Part shown: positions 11,270-21,485 of the stretch, in pieces
Position numbering within the stretch: position 1 is the first letter of the stretch
Layout of the letters: every line of letters begins with the position of its first letter
The notes under the pieces: model-generated
The model's database searches: none
The model's input: the letters and a program-made list of their open reading frames with translations, nothing else
What the model was told of the DNA's origin: nothing
Assembly: GCA_022695795.1 (NCBI GenBank)
Contig: MU404070.1
Span: 124,001 to 188,000, forward strand
DNA: 64,000 bases
Direction: 5' to 3'
From: Biscogniauxia marginata
Taxonomy: Eukaryota; Ascomycota; Sordariomycetes; Xylariales; Xylariaceae
Made by a program: the position numbers and the translations under genes

Positions 11270-14221
11270 AACGTGTTATCTTAGAAGAAAAAACCATGAA
11301 CGATCGCAGTTGACGAGTTGATCCGTAGTCAGCAGCTTATGTATTGAATGATAGATTATGCACCACAAATGTACAGTCTATAAAAGAAGCAATATGATAA
11401 ACGCGTCGCTAGTGCTCTGTACCACATAAACAAATGCATACACTTCATGCCAACTCATCAGTCCGACGCATGTTATGGTAGGACGGAGGTTTCATCGTGT
11501 CATTTCGCTCTTCTGCGTGAAGACAGTTGCTTGCGCCTACAGTATCCTAGGTTGCGCACGGATTACATGGGCTAGCTACCCTGTATTACATACGTACTTA
11601 TCCTAGAAAGTAAACGCCACCTTTTCTGCGATTTCTACACTAGATCTTCTCCTAAAGATTGGACTCATCCCTGTCCAAGGTGTCCCTAACTTCCCCCCTG
11701 ACTGTTACCAAGACCAGTCAGGGGGTAGCCAAGAGAGCCATCCAAATGCAGCCCTCCGGGTCCAATTATCCTGTAGATCATAGTCGACGCTTGAACTTGA
11801 TTAGCATTTGGTATAGATGAATGGATGGAATAATAAGTCTTACAACTCAACTTTATGGTTATTAATCTTGATCTCATATACTAGACCACCATGTCGCTAT
11901 AAAATATCCACAAACTATAGGTCACTATCAGCCCTGTACAGGACCAGCCCGAACTCATGCCACGTTGCCGAGGTCTGTGCGGTGTAAACCGTAGAGCGTG
12001 TGTTTAATCACACCTGTGCCTGTGAGGCGGGGTGGCTCCGCCACGACAGCAGACCAAAAGCTATGGAACTCAAAAAGCTTAAGAGAAATGCCGGGCTGCC
12101 GGGCCCCAGAGGCTCTGCAGAGTGCTCGCCAGTTAGAAAACTTTACCCTTAAGCCATGCGGATTCCCTTCACTATGTACGCGCCGAGGCGCATTGATCTG
12201 AGTCTCGATACAGAAATGGTTCCTTTAGATCTTTTGACAAAGCATCGTATTATTACGTAAAGATCCTGGTGAAAATCAGCTTTATATACTTCATTGCCTG
12301 TAGCGATCCACAGCGGGAACTAACATTGTTCCAAGGGTAGATCGGGAGATTCGTTCGTTTCTTAGTCTATCGGCCTGGGTTGTCCCCGTAGCGGAAACAG
12401 AACTTACCGTAGTCCTATCCATCACTTCTAGATAAGTTTGAACCCTTGAGGATAAAGGCACGGCCATATATGCGACCCTCTTAGGTAGGCCGCTCACAAA
12501 ATAAGTTGCAAAGGGCGTAGATCATAGTCGTATGAAGCAGAAAAGGCAGAAAACTCTTCGACCGCACAAGTCAATGTTTGGTTCGCTGCCGCGTCGCTTA
12601 AGGTGTATGTACTAACTAGTCGGGCAAAGTGGAGTTCATGGCTGGGAAGATGCCTGCAATATGTGCAGGGGGGGTTACGGCGCTCCATTAAAGCGTATTC
12701 GCGAAAACCCTGAGCACTGTAGGAGGAGAGACAGGTTTGAAGCTCTCTGTTGAAATATGGGGTTATGCCCCTGTACGATCCATGACCTCCTGTGTATATA
12801 TATATGGGCTACGCTCATCTACCTCATAGACTTACCTTGGACTAATACACTTGATCATATCCTCATATCTCAATACTCTCAATCAGTATTAGTTTAACTA
12901 CTGTTGTTCTAGGGAAATATTCATTGGTGAACAATGCGTGAATGTGGGACGTGGATCTTGCCACGCTTCGGATTACGCCCTGCCTTCCGGATCCGAGATG
13001 ATCGTTCCAGCTAGGCTGTATGTATGGTAGATCATGCCATGTGTGTCCTCGCACTTATGGATCCTTTTTGCTGTATACTGTTGTGTAACACTACCAGTCA
13101 CATCTGGTAAATCTCTATTCAACTAACGCTGGCTACATCTACCGGACCATGGCCGATCGAAGGCTGCAAGAAGTTAAAAGCTCCGTCTGTTACATAGGAT
13201 AATGTACTCTCTCCCACGCCAAGAACGGTCTCGGCTCGGCTTGGGATACTTCTATGCACTCTCAAAGGGGGGCTGGACCAGACTGCTAAAGATTGGGTGA
13301 GCAAGCTTTTCTTGCTCTGGCACATCTTGTGAATTTTGACTTCTTATCCATTGGAGCCAATAAGCATCTTCCTATTTACAAGCTCTAGTGTACAGTTTGA
13401 TTATTCTCCTTCCTAACCCCCAGCCCCCAACCCCCTCCTCCCTTTTCCTAGCCACCCAAGATTTTCTACCTAGTCTTTGCATCGCATAATTGCGTTTTAG
13501 GAGCCATCTGGCCTGTCAATGTTTTCCCGCTAGCGGGAGGCTCTCAAGGATGAACGTATAAGTCAATCTAGTTAATCGAGACAGAACTATCAACAAGAAA
13601 CCCTGAGTACTCACTATGACCTAAATCACATGCCGGGCTACTATGATAGTACAGTACCCCTGAGGGTAACAAAACTATATGTAAATCTTAAAGTACTAAG
13701 GTCGAATTATGCTAATTTATCAGAATTAGCCCTTCGCTAACCCTTCAAAGTAATGGCAGAGGAGCCCGAATACTTTCTGCGCTCCCTTGATTTCTCATGC
13801 CATCAACAACTCTCTCAACCCTATTTAATAATACATGAACTTCTCATGACGACGCATTGCATATCCAAAATGACACTTCGTCTATAACCGGCAACTATCC
13901 CTCAATACTATGTCCGAAGGCGCGGCAACGCACGTAGAAATGGTCATCTTAGACAAAGCACGCTAGTCCAATCATAACGTTGAACGCTCTTAGCAACACA
14001 GCTGCTGCACTGGTGGTGATCTTTGCGATAATCAACGACTGTGATGGCAGGTTGCGAGTCCCATCATGGCAACCTCGTAATTGTAGGATTGTCATTTCAG
14101 GGGAGTATGCCCTAGGAGTACTATCATTTCAGATTAACAAGAATTATAAGAGTGTCTAAGCTCTACAAACTGTCATTATTCCAACACAATGATTCAGTCA
14201 AACCCTCCCGCTATCTCTCGG
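11270..14221. other. gene-poor spacer
   Basis: AT-rich sequence with no confident gene. One minus-strand stretch (12149-12688) has paired splice signals and is listed as a possible relic. The remainder shows only short frames. Confidence 0.45.
12149..12688 (-). pseudogene. possible relic or unrecognised spliced gene
   Basis: An ATG at 12688 opens a 64-codon frame ending at a GTGAGC donor-like site near 12497. Further down the same strand, GTAAGT (about 12406) and a TTAG acceptor (about 12315) bracket a putative intron. After that acceptor the sequence stays open for 68 codons to a TAA at 12149. The joins between the first frame and the later ones need a very short middle exon, so the model is weak. 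No family is recognised. It may be a decayed gene or chance. Confidence 0.2.
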
Positions 14222-14549
14222 CTAGAAACTGTCTACGGCATTGGATCTGAAGGTAGCAAGCACCGCACTAATGCCAACTGTTAGCATATCATGTAGTGTT
14301 ACATCTATAAGAAGCTGTTGTCATATTACCTGGTTCCGGAAAGTGACGTTCAGGAGCTAGAAACTCCCTGTGCATACTTTCTATGTCGTGTAGGACGATG
14401 AAACCGGCCAGGACAAGAACGCCGATCATCACAATATCTAGGCATATTAGCGCTTGTATGTCCTTGGAACGAAACGACTCCATGGCCTTGTTTCTATTGC
14501 ACTGCTCGTCTATTATACATTTGGTGGACTTTGACCCACCACCTTTCAT
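14222..14549 (-). CDS. small single-pass membrane protein candidate (91 aa)
   Basis: Two exons, 14549-14330 and 14277-14222, join in frame across a 52-nt GT-AG intron (GTAATA donor, CTAACAG end) to give 91 residues. The middle of exon 1 encodes a strong hydrophobic helix (IVMIGVLVLAGFIVL) flanked by a basic N-side (SFRSKD) and an acidic C-side. The distance from the CTAAC to the acceptor is too short for it to be the branch point, so another site must serve. An open frame at 14872-14669 on the same strand (Pro-rich, then Asp-Gly repeats) could be a 5' exon of this gene, but no good junction was found. I do not recognise a family. Confidence 0.3.
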
Positions 14550-14785
14550 TTCTTACAGCGAACACGTCTGTCTCCTTCATTAATGCAGGCAGGCCACAAG
14601 GAATGAGCTGGCGTATGTCACCATGCATCCGTTGTTGGCAGGTCATCCATGGCTATTCTTAGACGTTGCTATTGCGAGAGATTCTCTGTCGAAGGCAATA
14701 TACGCTGCTTGTATCGTGTCGAATAACCAAGTCCTGCAAGCCCCATAAAAGGGGGCGATCTTGTTTGAGATGGGCCCGGGACGCC

Positions 14786-14809
14786 GTCGCCGTCGCCGTC
14801 GCCGTCCAT
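14786..14809. repeat. GCC/GTC trinucleotide repeat
   Basis: Short tandem CGCCGT units. On the minus strand they encode alternating Asp-Gly within the open frame at 14872-14669. Confidence 0.6.
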
Positions 14810-14872
14810 GCTAGTTGAGGGCGCCGCAGCGGGGATAAGTGTGTGGGGTCTGGGGCTTTGGTTGGGGATCAT

Positions 14873-15696
14873 AGGGGTGGTGATGGTTCGTGAGCCTTTA
14901 AGTAGGTGTTATAGAGTCCACTAGTAAGAGAAAGTTTCAAGAGAACACCTCCCTCTCTCGCCCCGGCAACACTAATTGATAAGTTCCTGGGCTCCTTGGA
15001 GGGAGATACTAAGGCCTTCATATTTTCACGCTGATATCTTTTCACACGTAGTGTGTTGGCTCTTCGTTCTTAAAATCTGTGCTGAGTTTTAGTGTCTACC
15101 TATCCTTAGTTTTTACCAGCTCATAACGTCAAGATAGAGGTTAGTAAGTAACGTAATAATTATTACCTATATGTTCGCAGTTTATAATAATACGAGGGAA
15201 GCACCTGAAGCAAACAAGATTTCACATTCCGCTCCAGCAACGTACAGGAGACCTAGTCTCAAGGATGCGGGCGAATTCCGCGTCTACAAACGTGTTCCGA
15301 GCTAAAGAACCAAGAAATACGAAATAGGCAGAGCGAACGTTTTCCGGGATCGCTTTCTCAATAAGATATGTTGGAGCCGAAGGTGAGTCTACCCGCATCT
15401 TAGCTCTCGTCCAAGCTCGTATACCAAGTCTATAGTGCTATCGCCTTGTGGGCGGGTCTCGGAGTTGACGAAAGCGAAATACCCGGGCATGATGTCGCTC
15501 TCAAGTATGTAATCCTTCCAGAAACTAAACCATCCATGTAAAGAAAGGCTTGCCAGTTGATCCCGGTGGGTAGCTCTCAGCTAGGTATCTCTTGGCCGCT
15601 GCCTATGGTGGGCCTGATGTAAATCTGAGACATGGATTGGATTGTTTCAAGTTAGGCAAACCAACTGTGGGTTAATTAGGTACTTTTAGAATATTA
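14873..15696. other. spacer upstream of the MITE
   Basis: No gene supported; AT-rich with no open frame of note. Confidence 0.5.
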
Positions 15697-16152
15697 TACA
15701 CCTCTTCAGGGATTATTGCAGTTACGGCTCTATAAGATCCCATAGGCCCCATTTGACCCCATTTTGACTCCATAACCCTGTCGAGAATGTATGAAAGATT
15801 GGCTATATAGGCATTACAATTTGCAAAATCTAAGCCTTGATGAGCTGTGGCATGCCTTATTTAAGGCTTAGAGAGCAGTGTCAATAGAGCTTTTAGAGGC
15901 TATTATCATTAGTATACCTGCGAGGTCACAAAGGGTTATCAAATTAGATGGAGATATAACTAGTTGTTAACACGAACAAGGATTTAGTACTTTCAAGTAG
16001 TTTCCCTAATAAAAATGTATGGGCAGTACATTCGGGCTGTTCTATCCTATAAAAATATTAGGTGTTCAGGGGTGTGTTCAGGGGTTATGGAGTCAAATGG
16101 GGCCTATGGGACCTTATAGAGCCGTAACTGCAATAATCCCTGAAGAGGTGTA
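15697..16152. mobile_element. MITE with about 70-bp terminal inverted repeats and TA target duplication (Tc1/mariner type)
   Basis: The left end at 15699 begins CACCTCTTCAGGGATTATTG and the right end at 16150 is its exact reverse complement. The inverted match runs about 70 bases inward, through TTACGGCTCTATAAG and CCCATAGGCCCCATTTGA, with one substitution and an 11-base tandem duplication (CCCCATTTTGA) on the left arm. Both ends abut TA, the duplication left by Tc1/mariner superfamily transposases. The 452-bp element holds no transposase and is AT-rich inside, so it is non-autonomous. The arms are nearly identical, which suggests a fairly recent insertion or selection on the ends. Confidence 0.85.
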
Positions 16153-17652
16153 CAGGTAAGTAAACGAATGATAAACACGACTTAAGGCTTCTTTGGGGGG
16201 GTTTAACGTGCCTTTTCTCATCCGATTTAATTTAATTTACAAGTTGAGTTAGTACTTAGGCACAGATAAACGTTTCAGAAGCCATGGGCCGATGGTTAGT
16301 GTGAATCTTGTATTATCAATTACATGTAGGACTCTAGACGTCGGTTGTAGCATCACGAGGCACATTCGCGATTATAGTATACTTGAGTAACCGTAACCTG
16401 CGCCGATAAAGCAATTCAATAGTAAATCTCTTAGTTTCCATGTTCTAGCTCCGATGTGTAACGTCAAAATGGAGTACGTGGGAGTATCTATCAGGGGCTT
16501 ACGTGCGCTCCTTCAGTACGGCTGAGCCGCGCACCAGGCCGCCTATCTCAAAAAAAGGCAACGGCTTCTGAAATTGCCTTCAGCGTCAGAGTAGGGGTTG
16601 AGCCAGCGAACAGTATAGGCCCTGCAGATTGTCAATTTTACATTGCATGAAAACTGCAACTACATACAAGAAAGGCAAAACATATTGCAGATTCTATTCC
16701 TCGTGACATCTTACTGGGATAGTGTATCCTCTCACCTTACACCCCCTGCCACCAGGTCGACTTACGGGCCGCAGCGACTATCCCCAATTTCCCGACTAGA
16801 GTGTGAGACGGAAACCCATACTATCTTGCCGGTAAGGTTCTCCCGCTCATAACCGACACCATAGGTGAGTATCTAGCAGTGAAGCAGTAATCTTCCGACA
16901 AGGCTGAGTGACGACACATGGCGTGTTCATCTACAATGCCACATGCTTGCAGGAAACAAGGGTCTGGTTCTGTCCTATCTCTACCATAGATTCTAATTGT
17001 GCCTTCCAACCCGTTCTTTTGCATTCGATTTCTCCTTTCTTCGCCCGTGAACTGGTGACTCGTAAAACGAACAAGGATATTTTGAGTATCCATGGTTCAA
17101 TGTTTCCTGGTTCAGTCCCAAGAATAGAATCAAGTCCTTTATCATGCCGCCAGGAGCTGAGGAACTGGGGATGATTGAGGTGAGGGCTCTAAAGAGGCGA
17201 CCGTGTATGTTGACCGGAAAGTCTTCACGTGTTTTTACTTGAGATTCATTAGTGAATAAGCTCTGTCCAATAATTTACCCTACTGAATTCCCTTTCCAGT
17301 CTAATATGTACCACTTGAAGACTTCAAAAGTCAGCGACCACTAGCTTTGTCGCACTGGGTACATAGATAATTGGCCCCCCGACGGGCGCCAGGCCATGAG
17401 CCTGACATCGCTCCATGCTAGCATGCGGAAGCATGCCAACACATGCAGTACATTTCTTCACATTGTCCTGCGATACCAGAGCCTTGCCTGTAACCCCAGG
17501 AACTCGTACCCTGAGAACAACACATCCCTCTCCGCTCTTTGCCCTGAATCAGGCTTCCATTAAGTCAGGGGAGTATACTAAGGTGTTTTTCACCCCCATT
17601 TCCCAGCCTCCTAATTATAAGGTGGCAGAGATTCGTAATGCAGCCGCCCAGG
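16153..17652. other. spacer
   Basis: No confident gene. Frames at 16821-17093 (-) and 16908-17174 (+) overlap each other and neither resembles a known protein. Confidence 0.45.
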
Positions 17653-18001
17653 CTAAGCCTTTTTGCGACGGCTAGGAGAGGGCGATCGGGAGCTGGCGTG
17701 GTTCCTGGTGATGAAATCGTCCAAGTCGGTGCTGCAGCCGTAGCACTCGCAAATATACCACGTCCTTAAGGGGCCTGCTATTGCAGTCCTCAAACAGTCT
17801 GGGCTTGGGATTTTCTCACCTTAGCGTGCTCGACGCATGGTTCTAACGATGTAGCGTCGTCCACCAGACGGCGTCCACACGGAACTCGCCATTATCCATG
17901 GCATATATGCACGCTGCACTCTCCGCGTCACAGGGGCCAGAGGCGTTTGCGGCCACAAACAAGGCAGTAATGATAGCGGCAAAATGGATGAGGTACACCA
18001 T
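17653..18001 (-). CDS. small secreted Cys-containing protein (91 aa, effector-like)
   Basis: Two exons, 18001-17848 and 17774-17653, separated by a 73-nt intron (GTTAGA donor, TAGCAG acceptor, possible CGCTAAG branch). Exon 1 opens with a clear signal peptide: MVYLIHFAAIITALFVAANA, cleavage expected after ANA or ASG. It continues with two cysteines and an aromatic VWWTT segment. Exon 2 encodes WYICECYGC followed by a basic Ser/Arg tail. The mature protein is about 70 residues with five cysteines. Both exons carry protein-like composition and the junction keeps frame. The weak part is the donor choice: a better GTGAGA donor lies 28 nt downstream, but using it would leave a TAG in exon 1. No family is recognised. 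Small size and secretion suggest an effector or antimicrobial role by inference only. Confidence 0.6.
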
Positions 18002-19024
18002 CGTGTTTGATCAGGCTAGTTATATAATCAGTATTGTGTCTAAGACAATGGGAAGCGAGTAGACCTAACACATAAAAGTTCCTCCTCCGAAAAGCTTCCC
18101 AATAACCAAGCTACCTACCTAGGTAGGTAGGTAGGTATATTATTAGCATGCAACCCGAAACACTGTGAGCTTGTACAAAATGAAATGCTATTACCAGCCT
18201 GTATGACTTCCCAGTTGACCACCTTATATATATATACAAATTACCACCATGCCGGTAGATGTGAAGGTGCACTGCTAATCGGACATGTACATGCTTATCC
18301 CCCTCTTGATCACCATGTAGACGGAACTGATTGCTCAATTTTATTGAAACAAGGTTCTTATTCTTTTTTTGTCTACTTCGAGGCAGACTTCTCCATAGTC
18401 ATCACATATTTTATATACCAATAGCCATCTAGTTTCTTCAAAGACCGCTAGAAGAGTTCTGTCCTTCCGTGGTCCGCAGGTACTTAATCAATCATACTAG
18501 CCATTATATATCTTGTTGGAAAGGATCCAGAAAACTCGACGTGCGACTTCAATAGTTACCGTCATATTTCAGTTTGCGTACCGCGGGTCCAATCGTTCGT
18601 CAGAATGCTCACATAAGGAATATAACCCGCGATTCGATCCCCTTTCCCTCCTTCTAATGTGGGATATCGCAACACGACAGAATTTTGTATAGATGGAGCG
18701 TTTTGTGATCAGCAAGCGCGGGTGATGCATGCAAACAGTGTGATAATTCGAACGCCGATGCCGGTGTGGCTGTAGATAAAACGGTAGACCTCGTGCCGTT
18801 GCGGGAAAATCTAGGCACCTGCAGCATTACAATGTGATGAAAGTGGCCGCTTATTATGCCTCGCGCATCACCAAATAAGCGCCCTTGGAGCTGTCGTGTT
18901 ACTTATAGCCAGCTACCACAACCAAGTGGCAAAGAAAAGCTAGATTTAAGGGAAAGGAAAACCATGAGTGTACCAGTATTTCCTGGGACTGGATTGAGCA
19001 ATTAAATTGCTCCTTGTTTGAAAA
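18002..19024. other. spacer
   Basis: About 1 kb with no gene. It includes a TAGGTAGG tandem at 18108-18136. Confidence 0.5.
18108..18136. repeat. CTAC/GTAG palindromic tandem repeat
   Basis: CTACCTACCTAGGTAGGTAG is a perfect palindromic core followed by further GTAG units. It is the longest copy of a motif seen repeatedly in spacers of this window. Confidence 0.8.
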
Positions 19025-20874
19025 ATGTTTTTTGCCACTATAGCAGGGCGATCGTGCCTAGAATTTCAAAGGGACTTTATTTTCTCGAAATCCGCAAGAG
19101 GTAAAACGAGGCCTATCAATCACGGCACCGCTTCTGAGGTGCTAGAATCAGCATGGTCATGTCCCGGCTACAGTTTTATACAACAAATCCTAGAGAAGCA
19201 GGAGATGAGGTACGACCCAGACGGCCATGTCGAGATCCTTTACGACCAGATGGAGGAACACCTAGGCTTGGGCTCTCGCAGTGCTCAGAAAAGCATCCTA
19301 ATTGCCGCCTTGGGGGCGAAGCTGAGACATTGAGAAATACGTTCCATCCCTTACCTCGGAGATGGCTTGGACCTCGAGTTTTGCCAATTGCTAGGGACGA
19401 GGGGGATGCCTAATAGTGCATATGTGGCACTTTATTATTGTCGGAGAGAGGGAATAATTGGTAAAAGAGACGAAATTAAGCAGGAAGGACACATAGTGCG
19501 TGTTGAGTGGGCTGCCATGAGCCAGACGTATGGGGATGCAATACATATGACCAGGGCGCCCGGCATACAGTATCTTTGGATTGATGTCCTCTGTATCATC
19601 CAAGACAACCACGACCAGGAAAAGAGAAGCGCCGCTGACGACATCGGTGTACTAGAATACCATGGGAACTTTGCCAGCCGCTCAGGGCGTTACTGCCTGT
19701 GGTGGGATTTTCCTCCCTCGGTCGGATTATCTAGGCCAGTTATTCCCGTCAGGGGAATGCTCTCGCGATGGAATGTTTCTAAGCGAACAGCTACATAACG
19801 CAAAAGATTTCTATCATGACGTTTAGAATGGATCGTTGAATCGGCGCGGGTGGACACCACGAGAACGTCTGCTCTCGCGAAGTCTTCTGCATTTTGGCAT
19901 CGATCAGCTCCACTGGGGATGTCAGACTACTGTAGGTTCGGGGAAATCTCCATTATCAAGAGCTCACGGAACGCGATCAGGTGTCGATCCGGCGACGGTC
20001 TTTCGCTTCAGAGCTGTGTACCGATTATGGGAGCTTCACGATCTCAAAGATAGCCCTAGACCTTCCATGAGAGTCCTGTCGATGTGGGATCAATCCACCG
20101 CTCACGAGAGAGCCGTGGTATCGGCGTGGTACACATTAATCAGTACCTAGTCGAAGCGACTGGTCACCAACCCGAGTAATAAGCTACACACTATGGCTAA
20201 CTTGACCGACATTTTCAGGAGGCGCTTTAAAGAGAATATCGTCTGGGGCCTCGCAATATCAGACAAACTAGGGGCTCTGATGTGGTCTGTCAAGCGTGGC
20301 ACCCAAGTCGTCCCTGAACGTGCTCCATCCTGGTCCTGGGTAGCCGTTGATGGCGAAATCGAATTTTGAATCCTACTAGGAGAAGAAATCGCCTTTATTG
20401 ATAGGACATACGCCATTGCCAGACTCATACAGCCAAATGTCCTGAGGATGCCGTCAGCGAAAGAGATAAAGCGCTTAAATTGCAATGTCTAGGTGGATGA
20501 GGATTCGGGTAACAAGGCCGGCTACGGGTTTTGGATGCGAAACCGGGGCATAATAGAGCGGCGGACTTGGATTCCTCAGCCCCGACCCAGAATTATAGGC
20601 AAATTTCCCAAAGGCTGCTTCCACACGGCGTTTTCGCTGTCATGGTGTACACGAGGACGAGGAGATGATTAGGTACAACTTCGAACCTCCTGGGCCAGTC
20701 GGGTACTGTCTATTGCTTAGGAAGAATGACAAAGGAAACGATATATATCGTTGTGTCGGGTTTGCAAAGATCGCCTTCGAGCCGTCTTTGGCTGTATTGA
20801 TACATCTAGAATTAGCATTGTGCGAAGACTTACGTGAGACCCCACTAGGTGTATCATCCACCGGGGTCACGTAA
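19025..20874 (+). pseudogene. HET-domain (heterokaryon incompatibility) protein relic
   Basis: Several plus-strand frames, broken by stops and frameshifts, together spell a HET-domain protein. In order they are: YVALYYC near 19420 (usual form YVALSYCWG); a DAIHMTRAPGIQYLWIDVLC segment then IIQD at about 19535-19605; LNRRGWT-x-RERLLSRSLLHFG at about 19837-19905; a DKLGALMW segment and APSWSW near 20260-20335; and a late YCLLLRKNDKGNDIYRCVGF piece near 20707. HET domains trigger vegetative-incompatibility cell death after non-self recognition in ascomycetes. Here the YCWG motif is altered, in-frame stops occur (for example at 20366 and 20490) and no single frame covers the domain. The C-terminal part is also degraded. 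It is flanked by transposon-bearing, gene-poor DNA. Confidence 0.85.
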
Positions 20875-21485
20875 GATTCATAAAAATTTTACAGCACGTA
20901 AAATCGGCTCTGGGATAGTTTGATCTAACAGCTGAGTAAAAATAGACAAAGTTAATGGGATGTTGAGAAATTAGCTGTTCTGGTAGGCTGTGTGATGATG
21001 AAGGCGGTAAAGTTTGTCAATATACTGCTCAAGCCACAGTTGTGGAGATTCGCAGATGCGGATCGTGGCTTGTTAGATCCATGTGGCTAGTGGGTTAGCT
21101 TGCAGATCCCGTCGGCTAAGTGCACTGGTCATCAGCTGGTTCGTAGCTAGTCGCGCTTCGAGCTTGACCTGACGTTTTCAGTGGATCAAGCTTTCAACGG
21201 CATGCGCTTTCCAAAGCTCCAACTTAGACAACCGCGAAAAGTATCCCGTGAATTCGCACGTATCACAGAACAACCTCCACTCCGCAACCCTCCCTTTACC
21301 ACCTTTACTGCCATCCATCTTCATCAACCAACTCGACTACCGACAGGGACCGATAATCCCGTCCACGTTTCAAACAGCATTCGAGCTCACGCAAATGCGC
21401 CAGCTTTCATTCCATCTCTTGCCGTGACACGCGATACCGCAAACGAATAACCGCGATTGCGTCAGGGTCCAACAATGCTATCAAT
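20875..21485. other. promoter and leader of the OB-fold protein gene
   Basis: About 600 bases with no gene. The last 250 are C/A-rich, like a fungal 5' leader, and contain an upstream open frame (21181-21450) that is probably not translated to any purpose. Confidence 0.45.

Noticed and set aside
17415..17675. An 86-codon plus-strand frame overlapping the secreted-protein gene
   Set aside because: The minus strand has a signal peptide and a workable intron; this frame has neither.
21181..21450. An 89-codon frame just before the OB-fold protein
   Set aside because: C/A-rich leader sequence with Pro/Thr-rich translation, ended by a stop 36 bases before the main start; treated as 5' untranslated.
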